A program made the position numbers and the translations under genes. From Castanea sativa (lineage: Eukaryota; Streptophyta; Magnoliopsida; Fagales; Fagaceae), in NCBI RefSeq assembly GCF_040712315.1, contig NC_134017.1:16894001-16958000 (forward strand): 64,000 nucleotides of DNA. Direction: 5' to 3'. Of the stretch, positions 12,346 to 25,800 are shown in pieces; position 1 is the stretch's first letter, and each line of letters starts with the position of its first letter. The notes below the pieces were generated by a model. The model was not told the origin of the DNA. It worked only from the letters and a program-made list of their open reading frames with translations, and searched no databases.

Positions 12346-13300
12346 GTGTCTGTATCATGTCGGGTTCAAAGCACAAGACTTAAGCTTAAAACAACATAAA
12401 ATGCAACTTGTTTCTCCTAACCTTGCCAGTGATGACTCAGCAGATACACCTGCCGGCTGTCCCCATATGGGAAATCGATTAAAGTTCATAAAACAGAAAG
12501 AGGCCTTGACTGGATACGACGTCTAAGGTGTGTGTATGTAAGCGTGGACGTGTGTTTTCTCTCATCTCTGGCATGCATACTGATGAGCTCACAGGACAGA
12601 AGTGACTCATTCTCTAAACAAACTAAAGTTTAAAAGAAACGACAAATACTAGCAAGAAAAGTAGCTTTGCTAGGTAAAGTTATGGTGTCACAAAGCTCAT
12701 CATCGCCATGTGTCTTATTGGCCCAATGGACATTGCACTTGTGTATAGTTTAGTTAGTTACAGCTTCCAAAACCATATGACTGGATTTGATTAAGAAATA
12801 TAAAACACAACAGTCAAAGGATTGCATTTTATATTTGTTGAATTGGAGTTCTTACCCCATAGTATTCTAAAAAAAAAAAAAATCTCTATCATTGTTTTTT
12901 ATAATTGTTTTAAAAAAAAATAGAAGGAGTCATCACTATTTGAAATTAAGAATGATGGATTAAAAATCTTTAGAATGGGAATCAAAATCTTTTGAAGTTT
13001 TAGGCGACTTCATTGTAAAATTTTTAAGATTTTATCTATTTATTTTAAAACGAATGAATTGGATGTTATTTTAAGAACAAAGAGTTATCAAAGTCCTGTT
13101 GATATCAGAAACCAAATGCATGCATGAATAATAGAAAATTGTGCAGTCCCACCCTGCATTTAGAGTTAAAGACAACAATATTTATTTCTTCAACGGTATT
13201 ATAGAGTATACGTTAAAAACCCATAGTTTGCAACAGTCCAAAAGCTTCGAAAACAAAACGGCTGGCGGGAGATATACCCAATGACAAAAGATACATACAC
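12346..13300. other. Intergenic, no gene recognised
   Basis: AT-rich DNA with A-runs near 12870-12890 and 12910. No coding frame of recognisable product on either strand. Its right end serves as the likely promoter of the LETM1-like gene. Confidence 0.55.
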
Positions 13301-13307
13301 TATATAT
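13301..13307 (+). promoter_or_regulatory. Candidate TATA box of the LETM1-like gene
   Basis: TATATAT lies 89 bases before the ATG at 13396, followed by a CT-rich leader. Spacing fits a transcription start near 13335. This is a sequence match only. Confidence 0.45.
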
Positions 13308-13442
13308 CCATCTCATCTTCCTCCTTTTGTTGTTTTTCGTTTTTAAGAAACCATTTTTTTCACATTTCCTTCTCTTTCCTCTTTCTTCTTTTTCCATGGC
13401 TTCCCAGTTGTCTTTGCAACTTCCACAATTCTTTTACTACTC

Positions 13443-13446
<4 letters not shown>

Positions 13447-13480
<34 letters not shown>
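13447..13480 (+). repeat. (TC)n microsatellite
   Basis: About 17 TC units just inside the first intron of the LETM1-like gene. Confidence 0.95.
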
Positions 13481-13482
<2 letters not shown>

Positions 13483-16400
13483 CTTTTTACTTTATCAAAA
13501 CAATATCTTTGCATTCATTAACTATCTTCATATCTGGGTTATGTTTTTATAGCTAAAAATTTTAATGAGCTGTATGTGATTTGAACTTTTGTTTGTGGAA
13601 AATGCAAATTTTTAAGATTAATTTTTTTTAATATCTAACCTTTTTGCTTCAAATTATTGTATTTTTTACCTTTATTTTTTTTTCTAAAAATGTTTACAGA
13701 AGAGTTTAATGCTTAAGATGTTAATTCGGCTGGTTGGTATTATCTTTGATTTTTTTTTTCCAACAAGTGGGAGGGGATTTTATCCCATATTTTCCTCTCA
13801 GAGAATTGGCCAATACCATTGAACCACAAAGCTCTTGGCATATATTTCTATGGAGATTTTTGGTCCTGAAGCTATGGTAAATTTAATTACTAATGTTATA
13901 TTATATAGGGGGAAGTTATTGAAAGGAAAGAGAATCGGAACTGAATGAGAAACTAAAACCTTTACTAAATGCAATTGTTTAACATGAGTTAGCTTTTCAT
14001 GTTTTTGAAAGCAAAATTATAAGACCTTTGGTTTGTCAATCATTTTCCTCCATTTTCTAAGTATCCAGATTTACGACTAGAGATAAATAAGAAGCCTCGT
14101 TAACTTAATAATGAAAATGTTGAAACAATTTCTCCTTGACTCCACCTATGATATTATAAGTAAATAATGTCCTTCTGTTTGTGTGTCAGAAAATCTGTTG
14201 GACCTGACAATAGAGGAAAGGCCATGGCAAATGCACCTCACTCATTGAATTTCAAACCCAAGGAGCAAGGAACATGTGTCCTTTCAAAGAAAAACTACTC
14301 ACGATGGTTTTCTTCGTGGATGTTATTGTCAATGGCTTCTTCTCATTCTAATCAAACCAATAGTGAGAATGGTGTTCCTGTGGCTAACCATCAAAGTCCT
14401 GAGTTGGGATTTAATCGGGTGAATTGTCTTGCGTGGGTATTGCATGAATCTGCTAGGAGTTTTTCCTGTGCAGTTGAATCACTTCAGTTGTCAGGAACGG
14501 GTCCAGCAATAGCAATGGCCTGGATTGGGAAGGATGTCCATGACTGGCATAAACGTGTTGCTTATCAGGTATATACAGAAGTACATTGTTTAATATTTAC
14601 TTCAAACTATGAAATCCACATTTTGAAACGGTCCCAAAGTTATTATGTTAGATTCATCTACCAATATCATACTTATATTGTTAGTTATATAAGTTTGGTA
14701 TATATTTACTTTAATAAAGGAGTGAAAATTTGTGTGTTTTTTGCATTTGGTTGTTGTACCGTGCCTTGAGCAACCATCATTGAGAATTCTTAGTCGATTG
14801 TAAGTGAAACATTACTGTTAAGTTAAAAGATTTATTTGAAACTGGAACCAGAATTATTAACTGGCATAGCTGCACGGGTTGTAGTTTATGTTTTGATGAA
14901 AATGGCAATTGAAGTGGAGATCTTGCTTTCTCAAGAACGTCACAATGGTCCATCTCCAGTTAGAGAGATGTAAGTATACAATGTCTTTTGCTAGAGACTT
15001 GATGATATAAATAACTCTTCAACTGTGGTAGCTATAGTACTTTCACTGATGAAAATAGAATTTACTAATCAATTATTAAATGATTTAAGATCTCAAGTAA
15101 TAGAGTGACTTGCATAGTACCTGTACTCAATGTCTTGGGTTTATACTTCAATAAACATGCTAAATTTACAGTCTCTTGGATTCACATCAAATGAATTATT
15201 TAAACCTTGCTCAAGAATCCAGCTGTGTGTGTGTATATATATATTGTGGTTTCTTTCTCTGTTCTTTTTAACAGATGTACATTTATGACGTAAGTGTTTC
15301 CTAGGTCTTACTTTTTGTTCCTTCATTTGGTCAGCTTGTCCCCAAGGTAAAATTGTTTGGGGTGTATATTGAAAGTGAACTGAACACAAGTCACACAGGA
15401 TTGGTAGAATGGTTTAAAGAGGTTGAGCTTCCGCGTATAGCAAGATTTTTTCTTCCTTTGTTAAAGAACTGGTCTATGGAATATGCAGGAAGGTTTGCTC
15501 AAAGAATCCTCTTCTTTTAGCATAATGTTTCACCTCTTGATAATCGTCTACGCCTGTCAATTACCTATATTTACCTATTCTGATTAATGTCATATGCATT
15601 TTTTTGTTCCTTCCGGTTCAATTCACTTATTATTCTTCGTTTATGAATCTAGCCTGAGCACAAAAATATTCAGTGGTGTTGCAGGGATCATTGTGGCGCT
15701 AAGCTGCTGTACTACAGTAGGAAAATTGTGTTATAGGCGCACTTGCTGTCCCTTAACATTGTCGATTGAGGATGCACTAGTAGAGCTGATGGATCTTTCA
15801 CACAGTCTTGTGCCAGTGGACAAATTACATCAGTTGGTCACTGAAGCAGGATTTAAAATGGACCTGCTGGCCCATTTTGGTACAAAGGTTTTCCCCAGCA
15901 AGAGAAGCGAAGAGCTAGAATTTTGGATTGGGTTGGCTCAGAAAAAACTTTCAGTAGCATTCCAGAAAGAAAATATGTTTTTAGGCAGGCAAATCCGCTA
16001 CAAGGTCCATTCATGACAGTCTTAAGGAATTACACATATCATTTCACGTGACTCTAGACATAAGCAAAAATACTTCTATTGTTCCAATTCCTAATTTCCT
16101 AAAGGAAACTTTGTTTATATAATCGAAAAGTATACATTTTTTATATAATACACCAAAAATAATTCTTTGTCAAGTTCCCAAAATTCAAGGACCTTGCTTG
16201 ATGGTTGATTTGGTCACAGCTTTGATAAGCTTATAGTTTCTTTCTGGTTTTATTGCTTATCAAAAAACAAAAAGAATTTCTTTCTGGCTTAGCTACTGTA
16301 CCTTTAGGATTAAATAGTTTTTCTCTGTTGCGAAATTTGACAGGTTCAAGCAGATAGTTTTGCTACTTTAGGAATTTTTGCATATCTTGGAAAGAGTACT

Positions 16401-17561
16401 AGAGTGTTCTTGTCAAGAATGGGCATTAAGGATCTGGATGAACATGTTAAAGACTTCCTTAGGTAGATTACTTCACATTTTGGTTACATTCTCAACATTT
16501 CAGGCCTTACATAAGGATACTTTAGGAGGTCCAATACTTTTCCTGCAGCTACTTGGAATGTGGTAGCCTTTTTGTTTACCCAGAACTTTCTTCCATATCA
16601 GTGTATCAACTCTTCATGGAGGTTAGTGTTTCTTCTACTTTTATTGAAGATGCAAAATATGAATCATCCTAATGCATAAAACTTATCTTTACAGGTAGTA
16701 ATTGATGAAATTGGATGGCTTGATTTTTATGCTGCATTTTCTTACATATGCAATTGAGAGAGAAGAAGATCATCCAAGCAGAGAAAGAGATAATTTTAAC
16801 TACAGTTTTTACTGTATGCTATGATGTTTTCTCCGGGTTTGCTCACTTCAGCTGTTCAACTCTACTGCCAATAGACACAAATTTGCTAGAATTCTTGCTA
16901 CGGAGGTAGCCTACATCATCTGATCTTTCATTCAGAGCTTTATTTGTTAGAATTTCTTAGTCTACTTGAGTGGTTTAGGCTCTTAAGGTATCTTCTTGTC
17001 AACTTTTCAGTCAGAGCATGTTAACTGTCTGTTTGGAAGACTACTGGGCAGCTTATGATAAACCATGGTATATTGTTTAGCATTGTCTGCTATTGATGAC
17101 ACTACTTTAGAGAGGAACGAAATAATAGTTCTCATGTTGATTTTACCTAGCAGTGAACCCCTAAAGTTTTCAGAAACAGGTTCCTCTGATGCCACTTCAT
17201 TTTTACAATCTAGGGGAACAATTAAGTCATCAGTAGTCTTGGAAGCACAACAAAATCTAAATGACTTAAGGGCACAGAGATGCACAAAGAATGACACTCA
17301 ACATGGATCTAAACTGAAAAAGGTATGGCTATCAGATGATAACATCTATATGTAATATTTTCATGATGATGGATGTAGAAAAATGGACAAAAGACTCTCC
17401 ACATTGATCTAAACCGGAAAGGGTTTTGGTGTCAGATGATAGCTACTGTTGTTAACATCTTCATGATGATAAAGGGAAAAGAATTGGTAATAACTCATGG
17501 CATTGATCTAAATGTAATAACTCTACTTTTATTTGCATGAATAATTAGCAGACTGCTTCAT

Positions 17562-17587
17562 CCCCCCCCCCCCCCCCCCCCCCCCCC
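17562..17587 (+). repeat. Poly-C run of 26 bases
   Basis: An uninterrupted C tract in an intron of the LETM1-like gene, followed shortly by an A tract of about 16. Long C tracts are rare in AT-rich plant DNA. Confidence 0.95.
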
Positions 17588-18900
17588 TGCACACAAAAAA
17601 AAAAAAAAAAGTGTATGCAAATGCATGTATGTGTTTCTTGTTGTAACCATTGCAATTATTTTCCTGTAATAGCTGGATACCGTATCAGCTGGGTATTTGG
17701 AGGGAGCCTGTGCTGGTAAGTCATTTCCTCAGCATGAGAGTTTAATTAGGAAATACAGTATCAAGTTGGCATCTACAAGCTCTGTAAGGGTGATACTTCC
17801 CTTCTAGTAAATGGGCAGATTTATTTTAAACTTTAGATGCTAATAGCCTAGTATTGGAAATTAATTTGTTTTAAAGGATATCTGGATGGGTACGCAATTG
17901 CTTCTCACAGACATCAGGGTTGCTGCAGAGCTACTTGTAAATCAATTATGTGGTTACCAGGTCGCAGAGAGGGAAAGAAAGAAGTCAAAAAGAACTTTAA
18001 ATTACACTTCTTCACTTATCCCAATAACAATTCTAATGCTACTTCCTGTAAGCACTTATTGGATCACTTTTCTTTCAGTAGTTTTTATTTTTTATTTTTT
18101 TATCACTGACTCAAGAACATACCTACTTATGTATGAGTATGACCTTTAATGAGTTTAGCATTCTGAAATTGGACCAACTAATAAATATAGCAACTTTATT
18201 CTGATGTAATAGTATTCCTTATGGTACCAAGAGTGAAAGCATTATCTATCCAGATAAAGGTTTATTAAAATAGTTTATTCTTTTAATGTAGCCCTTATAA
18301 ATGATGAAAGTACCCCCTGTTCACAATGAGGTATAGCTGTAAGTCTCTAACCAGAGACAGTAAGATGAATAAAAATTTCAATAATTGAAGCATAATTAGG
18401 TTTATTCACTTGTTCATTGTGCTACAATTTGTTTTGTTTTTTTTTTTTTTTTTTTTTCTGTATTTCTTTTGTTAATCATTTATAGTTCTTTATAGAAGCT
18501 AACTCTTTTTTTCTCTCATGTATAATATGCACTTGGGTGTCAAGGTGACCTATTAATAGGGTTACACAAGAGCAGAGCTTATGCAAGAAACACTAACAGA
18601 TTCATAACGAAGTTGACAAATTTTCTCTCCCTGTTCTACGAGCAGGTATCTGCTATAGGTCATGCAACCATTCTAGCAGCAATCAAAAAGGACATACCAT
18701 TCTTGGTAATTGCCTTCCCATTGTGTTTATAATTTATTCAAGTACTTCCTGTTAATCATGCTTTCATGTACTGCATCCAGATTCCTTCTCCATATTCTTC
18801 TGAGCGATTGGATGTTATGAAACAACTAAAAAGAACTAAGAAGATGGAAGTTCAGTCATGGGGCAACCTTGAAGATCCATCCTCTAGAATACCGAAGTAA

Positions 18901-19640
18901 TTATTTCATGGGATCTTGTTGTCTAAATGTTGCTTAACAGCTCCTTATACTAACCTTGTTGCACAATCAGTACATTGATGGGTGCATGCATACATATGTT
19001 GAGACAGAATGTATAGGTAGACAAACTATTTACTTATCAAAGAACCAAAGTAGTTTGACAAACACATTTTCTATTGATTTATGGTTGGGTGCAAATGCGA
19101 ATTTGGGGATGCAAAAGATTCAGGTTCCAAATCAGAAACCACCTGAGGTTATATATTTTCACTGGCACTTCTATAATGATGTCAATGTTACTTGGTTCAA
19201 AGCTTTTCCTCAGAATTTGACAATCAACTAAAACAGTGACATTAACCATTGTAACAGTAACTGTATAGATTTTATCTTTCTTCCTATCTTAGCATTCGTT
19301 CTTTGGGCAAGTTCCCAGGTACCCTCTATATCATCTCATTGCACCCAAAGCATCATGCATTACCTTCCTTCTCTTTTATACTAACCATATATGTGTATTT
19401 TAATTACTGGTTTTAAGATCACCTCTAATCCACTATAAGAAAATAAACTCCTATAAAAGTTACAGCTATGAATGGTTGGAATTAAGAATGTCAATGAGGA
19501 GAACAAGAATTTGAATAGAGCTGAACTGAGGCCTTGATTTGTCATCTAAAATCCCCTGCAAAACTGTTGAGGTGAGTCTGCATCATCAGTTTGTGTCAAA
19601 GAGATAGTGAAACCGAGAACTAGCCAACCCTACTGTAAAG
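18901..19640. other. 3' flank, no gene recognised
   Basis: Downstream of the LETM1-like stop codon. An open frame at 18956-19231 shows no family resemblance. This stretch could contain the decayed 3' end of the copia element that follows. Confidence 0.45.
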
Positions 19641-20060
19641 ATATCAGCATTTTGGTTTTTTGTACAAACAAACAAACTGTACTTTTAGAGTTGAGAAGCT
19701 CACGAATGAAGTGATAATAAACTTCAATATGTTTTGTTTGAACCTGAAAAACAGGTGACAAGGTAAAGATGGTGAGATGTGAAATTCATATAGTATAGAG
19801 TGAATACATATAATTTCTGCAGTTGTACATGCAAGTGCATGAATCTCGGCCTTTACTTGACGTGGCTACAATGGGTTGTTTCTTGCAAGACCATGAAATG
19901 AGATTAGCCCCAAGATACTGAAGAGCTTGTTGTGCGATGAATGGCATGGTAAGTGTATCTTTGATATACCTAGGGATTCATTTTATGGCCTGTAAGTTAA
20001 CAGTTGTTGGAGAGGGAGCATAAACTGACGGGTTTAATTGAAAACATAAGTAAGATCAAA
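19640..20060 (-). mobile_element. Ty1/copia retrotransposon remnant (RNase H end)
   Basis: Read on the minus strand, the copia RNase H signature is recognisable: LGANLISWSCKKQPIVATSS, then KAEIHALACTTAEI, and after a gap VQTKHIEVYYHFIRELL. Known copia elements have the same order (LISWSSKKQ, SS.EAEYRALA, TKHIEVDYHFIRE). Upstream bits (a QFM..P phrase and an I.RYIKDTL-like stretch) are out of frame. It is a short, broken fossil with no LTR located. Confidence 0.8.
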
Positions 20061-21222
20061 CCTAGTCATCGTATGATATGGGCAAATTACTTCAACTGAA
20101 AATGGATACAGATGCAGGGAGCATCACTTTTGAATGGACCTAAAATTAACGTCACTTTTATCATGTAACAACTGCAATAACTCACATTAATAATTGTGAA
20201 AAAAAGTGTCTTTATTTATTGTTTTAAAATTGTCCCACTTGTTAATAAAAAGAAGATTGTTCACATTGAAGTTTCATATAAAGTTTGAGGGCTGTTCAGA
20301 ATTGCCAAAATTTTGATAAAAGTATAAACGATGAAGTACTCCACTAAAGAAGAAACAAGATTCAAAACAAATATTCCCTCCCTTGTGTAAGTGCGTTTGT
20401 TTCTCAAAAAAAAAAAAAAATCAAAACGAATATTTATAATGACGATGTGGAAATCTTCAATCAAGTAGGTTTGTCTAGATGAGATAGCAACCCCATCCCT
20501 ATGCCTGCAATTGCCATAAAAAGCCCTCCTTAGGTGGTCACCGGTATGGTACTTGCCACAAGGCCTCCAATAATAAAGTCAATGTATAAGCTTTTAAGAA
20601 AGTATGAGAGCTTAGAATATCAGAACTACGGCGTATTAGTATATTAAGTGTGTGTATGTACTTTCTTTATTTGGTTCCGAGAGGTGTTTATATATGGCTC
20701 CATTGCTTCTAGTCGTTGTGGCCTTTATTGTGGTTTTAGCGCTTCTTTTGTAACTCCTTTGGGCTCATTAACGTGGGTTTTGATGAGCTTCCAATAGTTT
20801 GACAGCTAATTTATAACTGTCTGAAGTATTGAATCCTCTATTAATGGCTTGCTTTCCTTCGTCCATGACGTGACCAGATGTATGAAGGTGCCTGATGGGA
20901 TCGTCTGGGCAAGAAGGTTTGTTGGTCCTATCACAATTGGTACTAGGTTGGAGCATCAGTGAGATAACACGTTATCAAGTATGCTGATAAAGCATGTACT
21001 TACAAAAGAAAAATCCATAAAATGATACAAAAGCTTTCAGATTGACAAAAATGACGAAGTGAGATTAATGAGGTCAGAAACAAATCAAAAGCAGACTTAA
21101 AAAAACTAAAAAAATTCTACGCAACAAGTTTGGCAAACAAATACATGAGAACAGATTGCCTTGCACAATCCCCTGAAAACAAGAGAACATCTTGTGTATT
21201 GTAGAACCAACAATCTTTAAGA
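20061..21222. other. Intergenic, no gene recognised
   Basis: AT-rich. A 63-codon open frame on the minus strand (20768-20956) has no recognisable product. The stretch ends at the 3' end of the RPA43-like gene. Confidence 0.5.
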
Positions 21223-22814
21223 CTATTCTCTAATTCTATGCTTCTTTGATTTCTTGATTTGATGGTCATTGTTCAAAGAATATATTTCTCCGCCTACCAA
21301 TTCTTGCTCACTTTCACTCCTTTTCCTTGTACTCCTGCAAAATTTTTACGTTACTGACTTATACAACAGAAACTCAAAAAGTTCACAAAATTTTCTTAAA
21401 CTCAAAACTCAGTTGAAAACCTGTCAGATACTGAAAAATCTTCCGAATGTCTAGCCAACCAGCGAATGCTTCCTGTGTTAGCAGGAAGTAGAGATCCAGA
21501 AACGTGCAGTCTTTCCTCATCAAAGCTGCAAATATGAAGATATAAAATTCAACACACAATTATGATAAAAAGTTCAACAAAATGTTTTGCAATTAAACAA
21601 GTGTAATTTTTTCCAATTTTCCAGAACTTTGACTTAAAGCACAGAATATCTAAACTCATATATAATTACACTAAGTTCAATAAATTCAAGCTGCCGGGGT
21701 TCAAGTGAGAGCCCAACAGTAATGACATCCTTTGTGGTGTTATATATTTGTGGTTAACACCACCTGCCCTGCCCCCACTATCTACCTATCAAAACAAATT
21801 TCAAGCTGCCAACAAAGCTATTATGTAATTGATGGACATGTTGCAACCAACATGTAAAAGTTTTTAGATTGATGGACCAGCATTAAGAGATGAGATGATT
21901 TCTAAACTATAGCTAAATATGTCAACTTGGAGCAGTAAAACAATTTTTTAAGTAAATTGCAATTGATCAATCAATATATAAGAAAATCTTGAATAGGAAC
22001 AAACAATTAAAAAAAATTGTATCTGCCTTATTTCTTAAAAATAGTTGGGAAAAAAAAAAAGGAATGGGTAAATAAGATCTATTCCTTTATGAACCCTCAT
22101 GGTCATTATATCTATAAACAACAATAGTTGTTACCAACTACATGGGGTTGTATAAGTTAGGTAGAATCCCAATATTATTAGCACCTCGGGTAGTGAATCC
22201 CACTAGATGATCAGCATGCCCATATTCTTAATTTCTTAAGTGTTGCAATTGATTGTGTAGGTTTCTCTATTAAATGCCATTCACAAACGACTTAGAAATA
22301 ACACAAGGAAAATAATTTACCTATTCTTCTTATAAGTAATAGAATTTTATTGAACATGAAAAGGACTACTCTATGTTCACAATGATGAACATAAAGCACC
22401 TTCAAAAAAAAAAAAAAAAAGCAAGTCAATTAGAAAATCTAAGAGAAAGTTGGAAATCAAAAACTGAAATACAGTTGATAAAATCCCATGTTTGAAAGTA
22501 CGGAGCAACAAAGACTTCAATTGATCAATAGGTCTCACAATCTCCTCAAATATAAATCACATTTACCTAAATGAGTAGATTAATTGTTCTTTTAATTTGA
22601 ACCAGTAGTCAACAATAAAGGAATTTTATCAAAGTTTGTTTCCTTCATCATAAAAGCTTCCTCTATTTATGTTTATGGTATTAAGAATTTGAGACACACA
22701 CATATATAAAGAGACTTCACACAAATATAAATAGACTTCACAACCATCCATTGAAAATCGTTTCAATATCAATCTTTAAATTCTTTATGAAACCAAGAGA
22801 CCAATATTACCTAA

Positions 22815-22873
<59 letters not shown>

Positions 22874-25800
22874 GAAGGAGGAGAAACAGACCATACTTAA
22901 GTTATTAAATGAGTGAAACACACACACATACACACATGTAAAGAACGTGCCAGTCTAAATATGTTGATGAAATAAAAATGTCACCTTTTGACTAAAAAGC
23001 GAATCACGGTTCCAACCTTTATCACATGTCGCTTTTGAGATCTGCTAGCAAATAGTTCATCACCATGTTTCTAGGACAAAATATGCATATCATATAATTC
23101 AATCAGCATTCAAGTCCTCATACATACGAGATTAGAGGAAAAGGATGTAAACTTTGAAAAAGATGATGAACTACTTACAATTTTATGATTGAAATCTTCT
23201 CGAATGTCCTCACCTGTTATGATAGCAGATGAAAAACCAAGAACAATGACATGAATTGATCTTTCCGTAAGTTTCACCACCTTTCCCTCTGTAAGTGACA
23301 TTATAAGAAAACAATCAGCAAGGTCAACATAAAGGCATATGAAGAAAATACATCACATGTTCATGAATGCTTCAATGAAGTTCACATTTGGTCCTTGCCA
23401 AACAAACTCTTATAATAATTTTTCTGTTCTTATTTTTTGGGGGTGGGGTGGGGGGGGCGGGTGATTTAAGAAAGGAAAAGAAAGCAAAGCACACTAGTCC
23501 TAAAATAGTTAGATGGGGCACCACAAAACTACCTAAAAGCATATTTGGCTTTGGAGCAAAAAGTAACAACTTTGCTTTTAGCTTCACACCAAAATAAGGG
23601 TGAAATCCTGGAAGAATCTTTGCAATTTTGTCTTGAATTTGGACGTCATAAGCTAAAACCACACCGTCAAAACTTTCATTGAACCTGTAATCAAAACCAC
23701 AATGGCCACATACACACATTAACAAATGCAGATCTACTAAATATTTGATGATTTCAGAGAATAATAGATCCTGCATTTTTTATTTCTACAAAACAATCTA
23801 TAAAAATGAAGAAAGCGCGCCTTTTAACTATGCAAAATAACACAATAAATAGTTATCCAAAATAAGAAAACTTATGCCACATCATCTCAGCACTATGATA
23901 GTAAGAAAGCAACATCATGGTCAACAGCAACATTTATCAAAATGATAGGGGTTGCTATCTATGCAAAAGAGTTCCGTATCATAAATTTGGTAGACTGGTA
24001 TTGAAACAAAGTGAGTAATCAAGGCATCACATGGATAGATTGAACAGAAATTTCTTTGGGGATCTGATGGTACAAGGAGGAAGATGCATTGGGTGGGTTG
24101 GAACAAAGTGACCCGGCCTGTGGTGGAGGGTGGTCTTGGACTACAAACTGCCAAAGGTAGGAACCTGGCTTATCTAGCACTAAACTGAATTGGAGACTTT
24201 AGACCGAAAAAGATGCCCTATGGTCTCAAGATATGAGGAACAAGTACCTGTCTCCTAGAAGGGCTGCTTCCAATAATGAGAATGCTCTCCCAAGCTCTCG
24301 AATTTGGAAAGGAACGAAGAAAGGGATGAAAGTCTTTAAAGAGGGCACTAGATGGAGCCTTGGTCAGGACAGCAATCTAAGATTTTGGCTGGACAATTGG
24401 ACCTCTTATGGTCCACTGCAACAGCTTATCCAAGGGCCTCTTAACAGAGGGGAAGAAGAGATGAGAGTTGGGGAAATTGCTGCACTGAATGGTTGGGATA
24501 GGGGGAAAATTTCTATGGTGATACCACCAGCGGTTGAATTAGAGATTCAAGCCATGTCTCGTGCCTGTGTAGCTGATGAGAAGGATAGAATTATTTGGGC
24601 TGCCACTCCTAATGTGGTTTTTAATCAAAATAGTGCCTATCTATTGGCAAGCAATCAGAATGATCATCAATTCTCTTTTAATGGCAAATGGATTTGGAAT
24701 CTCAAGGTGTTGCCGAGGATCCAATCCTCCGTTTGGTTGTGCTCCCATAACAGCTTAGCCACTCGGGAGTGTCTTGCTTCTAGAGGTATTCCTATCTCTA
24801 CAATCTGTCCAATATGTCAGCTAGATTCTGAATCAATCCTCCATCTCCTTAGGATTGTGGCTTTGCTTCCAATTGTTGGCAGAGTTTAGGAATGGGATAC
24901 CTCAGGTCGGATTTTTTCTCTCTAAATACTAGCACATGGCTGGAAAAAATTTTTTTTTTTTTGATAAGTAATCTGGAAGCTTTTATAAATAAAGGAAATA
25001 ACGTCATACAAGGAGTTCATGATGATGAACAATAAGAAAAAACTACTAGGAATAAAAGTTAAGGGAGGGCAAAAACTCAGCGAGAGACGAGCAATTAGAA
25101 AGTCCCCAACAACGAGACCACTCTAAGAGACTACGCTGGCACAAAAGATTCAACTCAACCAAGGACTTCTCTTTGTCTTCAAAGGAACGACGATTTCGTT
25201 CCAACCACACAATCCACATTAAGCACCCTGGAACCAAATTCCATATGTCCGACTTATCCTTTCCATGCCACTGATGCCAACAAGGAATCAACTCCGCCAC
25301 CGACCCTGGCATAACCCAAAGAATCCCAAAGGTCTGAAGCATACAAGACCAAAGAGAATGGGTAACAGGACAATGCAAAAGAAGATGGTTAACCGACTCC
25401 CCATCCTTGCAGCACAAGCAACACCTATTAACCAAGGGCCGACCCTTAAGCATAAGGTTGTCCAAGGTGAGGATCCGACCATGAGCAGCAGACCACAGAA
25501 AGAAAGCCACGCGCTTGGGGATCTTCGGTTGCCAAACCCCCTTCCAAGGAAGCCAAGAATTCGAAGCACCTCGGATCGCGAGGTAGTAAGACCGAGTGTC
25601 AAACATTATGGCAACACCGGAACAGGGTTGTTTTAAAAAATCTACCCACTAGTCAAGCAATTCACAAAGAAATCATCCAAAGAGCAGCTGAGTATGTTTT
25701 ATGTGCTCTGAACGTGGCTGCCAACAAGCCTCGAGTTGGACAGCTCATCAGATGGGAGAGACCTCAAAGGGGCTGGTTTAAGCTTAACACTGATGGCTCA

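Larger units (their letters stand above)
13396..18900 (+). pseudogene. LETM1-like domain protein, plastid/mitochondrial, damaged copy
   Basis: Exons that can be followed: 13396-13442, 14190-14568, about 14878-14969, 15335-15492, 15674-16004, 16344-16462, 16549-16621, 16695-16905, 17011-17322, 17673-17783, 17877-18047, 18646-18705, 18781-18900. The N-terminus (MASQLSLQLPQFF) is Ser-rich and transit-peptide-like. The middle carries the family phrase VNCLAWVLHESARSFSCAVE. The C-terminal part (LIPITILMLLP, then GHATILAAIKK and IPSPYSSERLD) is the LETM1-like membrane region seen in Arabidopsis At3g11560/At5g06220 as I recall them. The proteins are organelle membrane proteins of poorly known role. 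Defects: the expected acceptor of exon 3 is GG (14876-14877); exon 3 and exon 4 do not join in frame; exon 8 meets TGA at 16755 and resumes in another frame; exon 9 shifts frame near 17065. Several defects make sequencing error less likely, though single indels could be. Confidence 0.75.

Noticed and set aside
17716..17732. 17-bp intron (GTAAGT...CTCAG) in the LETM1-like gene
   Set aside because: Too short to be spliced, and reading through it keeps the frame (GACAGKSFPQHESL), so 17673-17783 is one exon.
22817..22871. CRISPR or other regular array
   Set aside because: Simple GA dinucleotide repeat; no spaced direct repeats anywhere fit a CRISPR array, and the DNA is eukaryotic.
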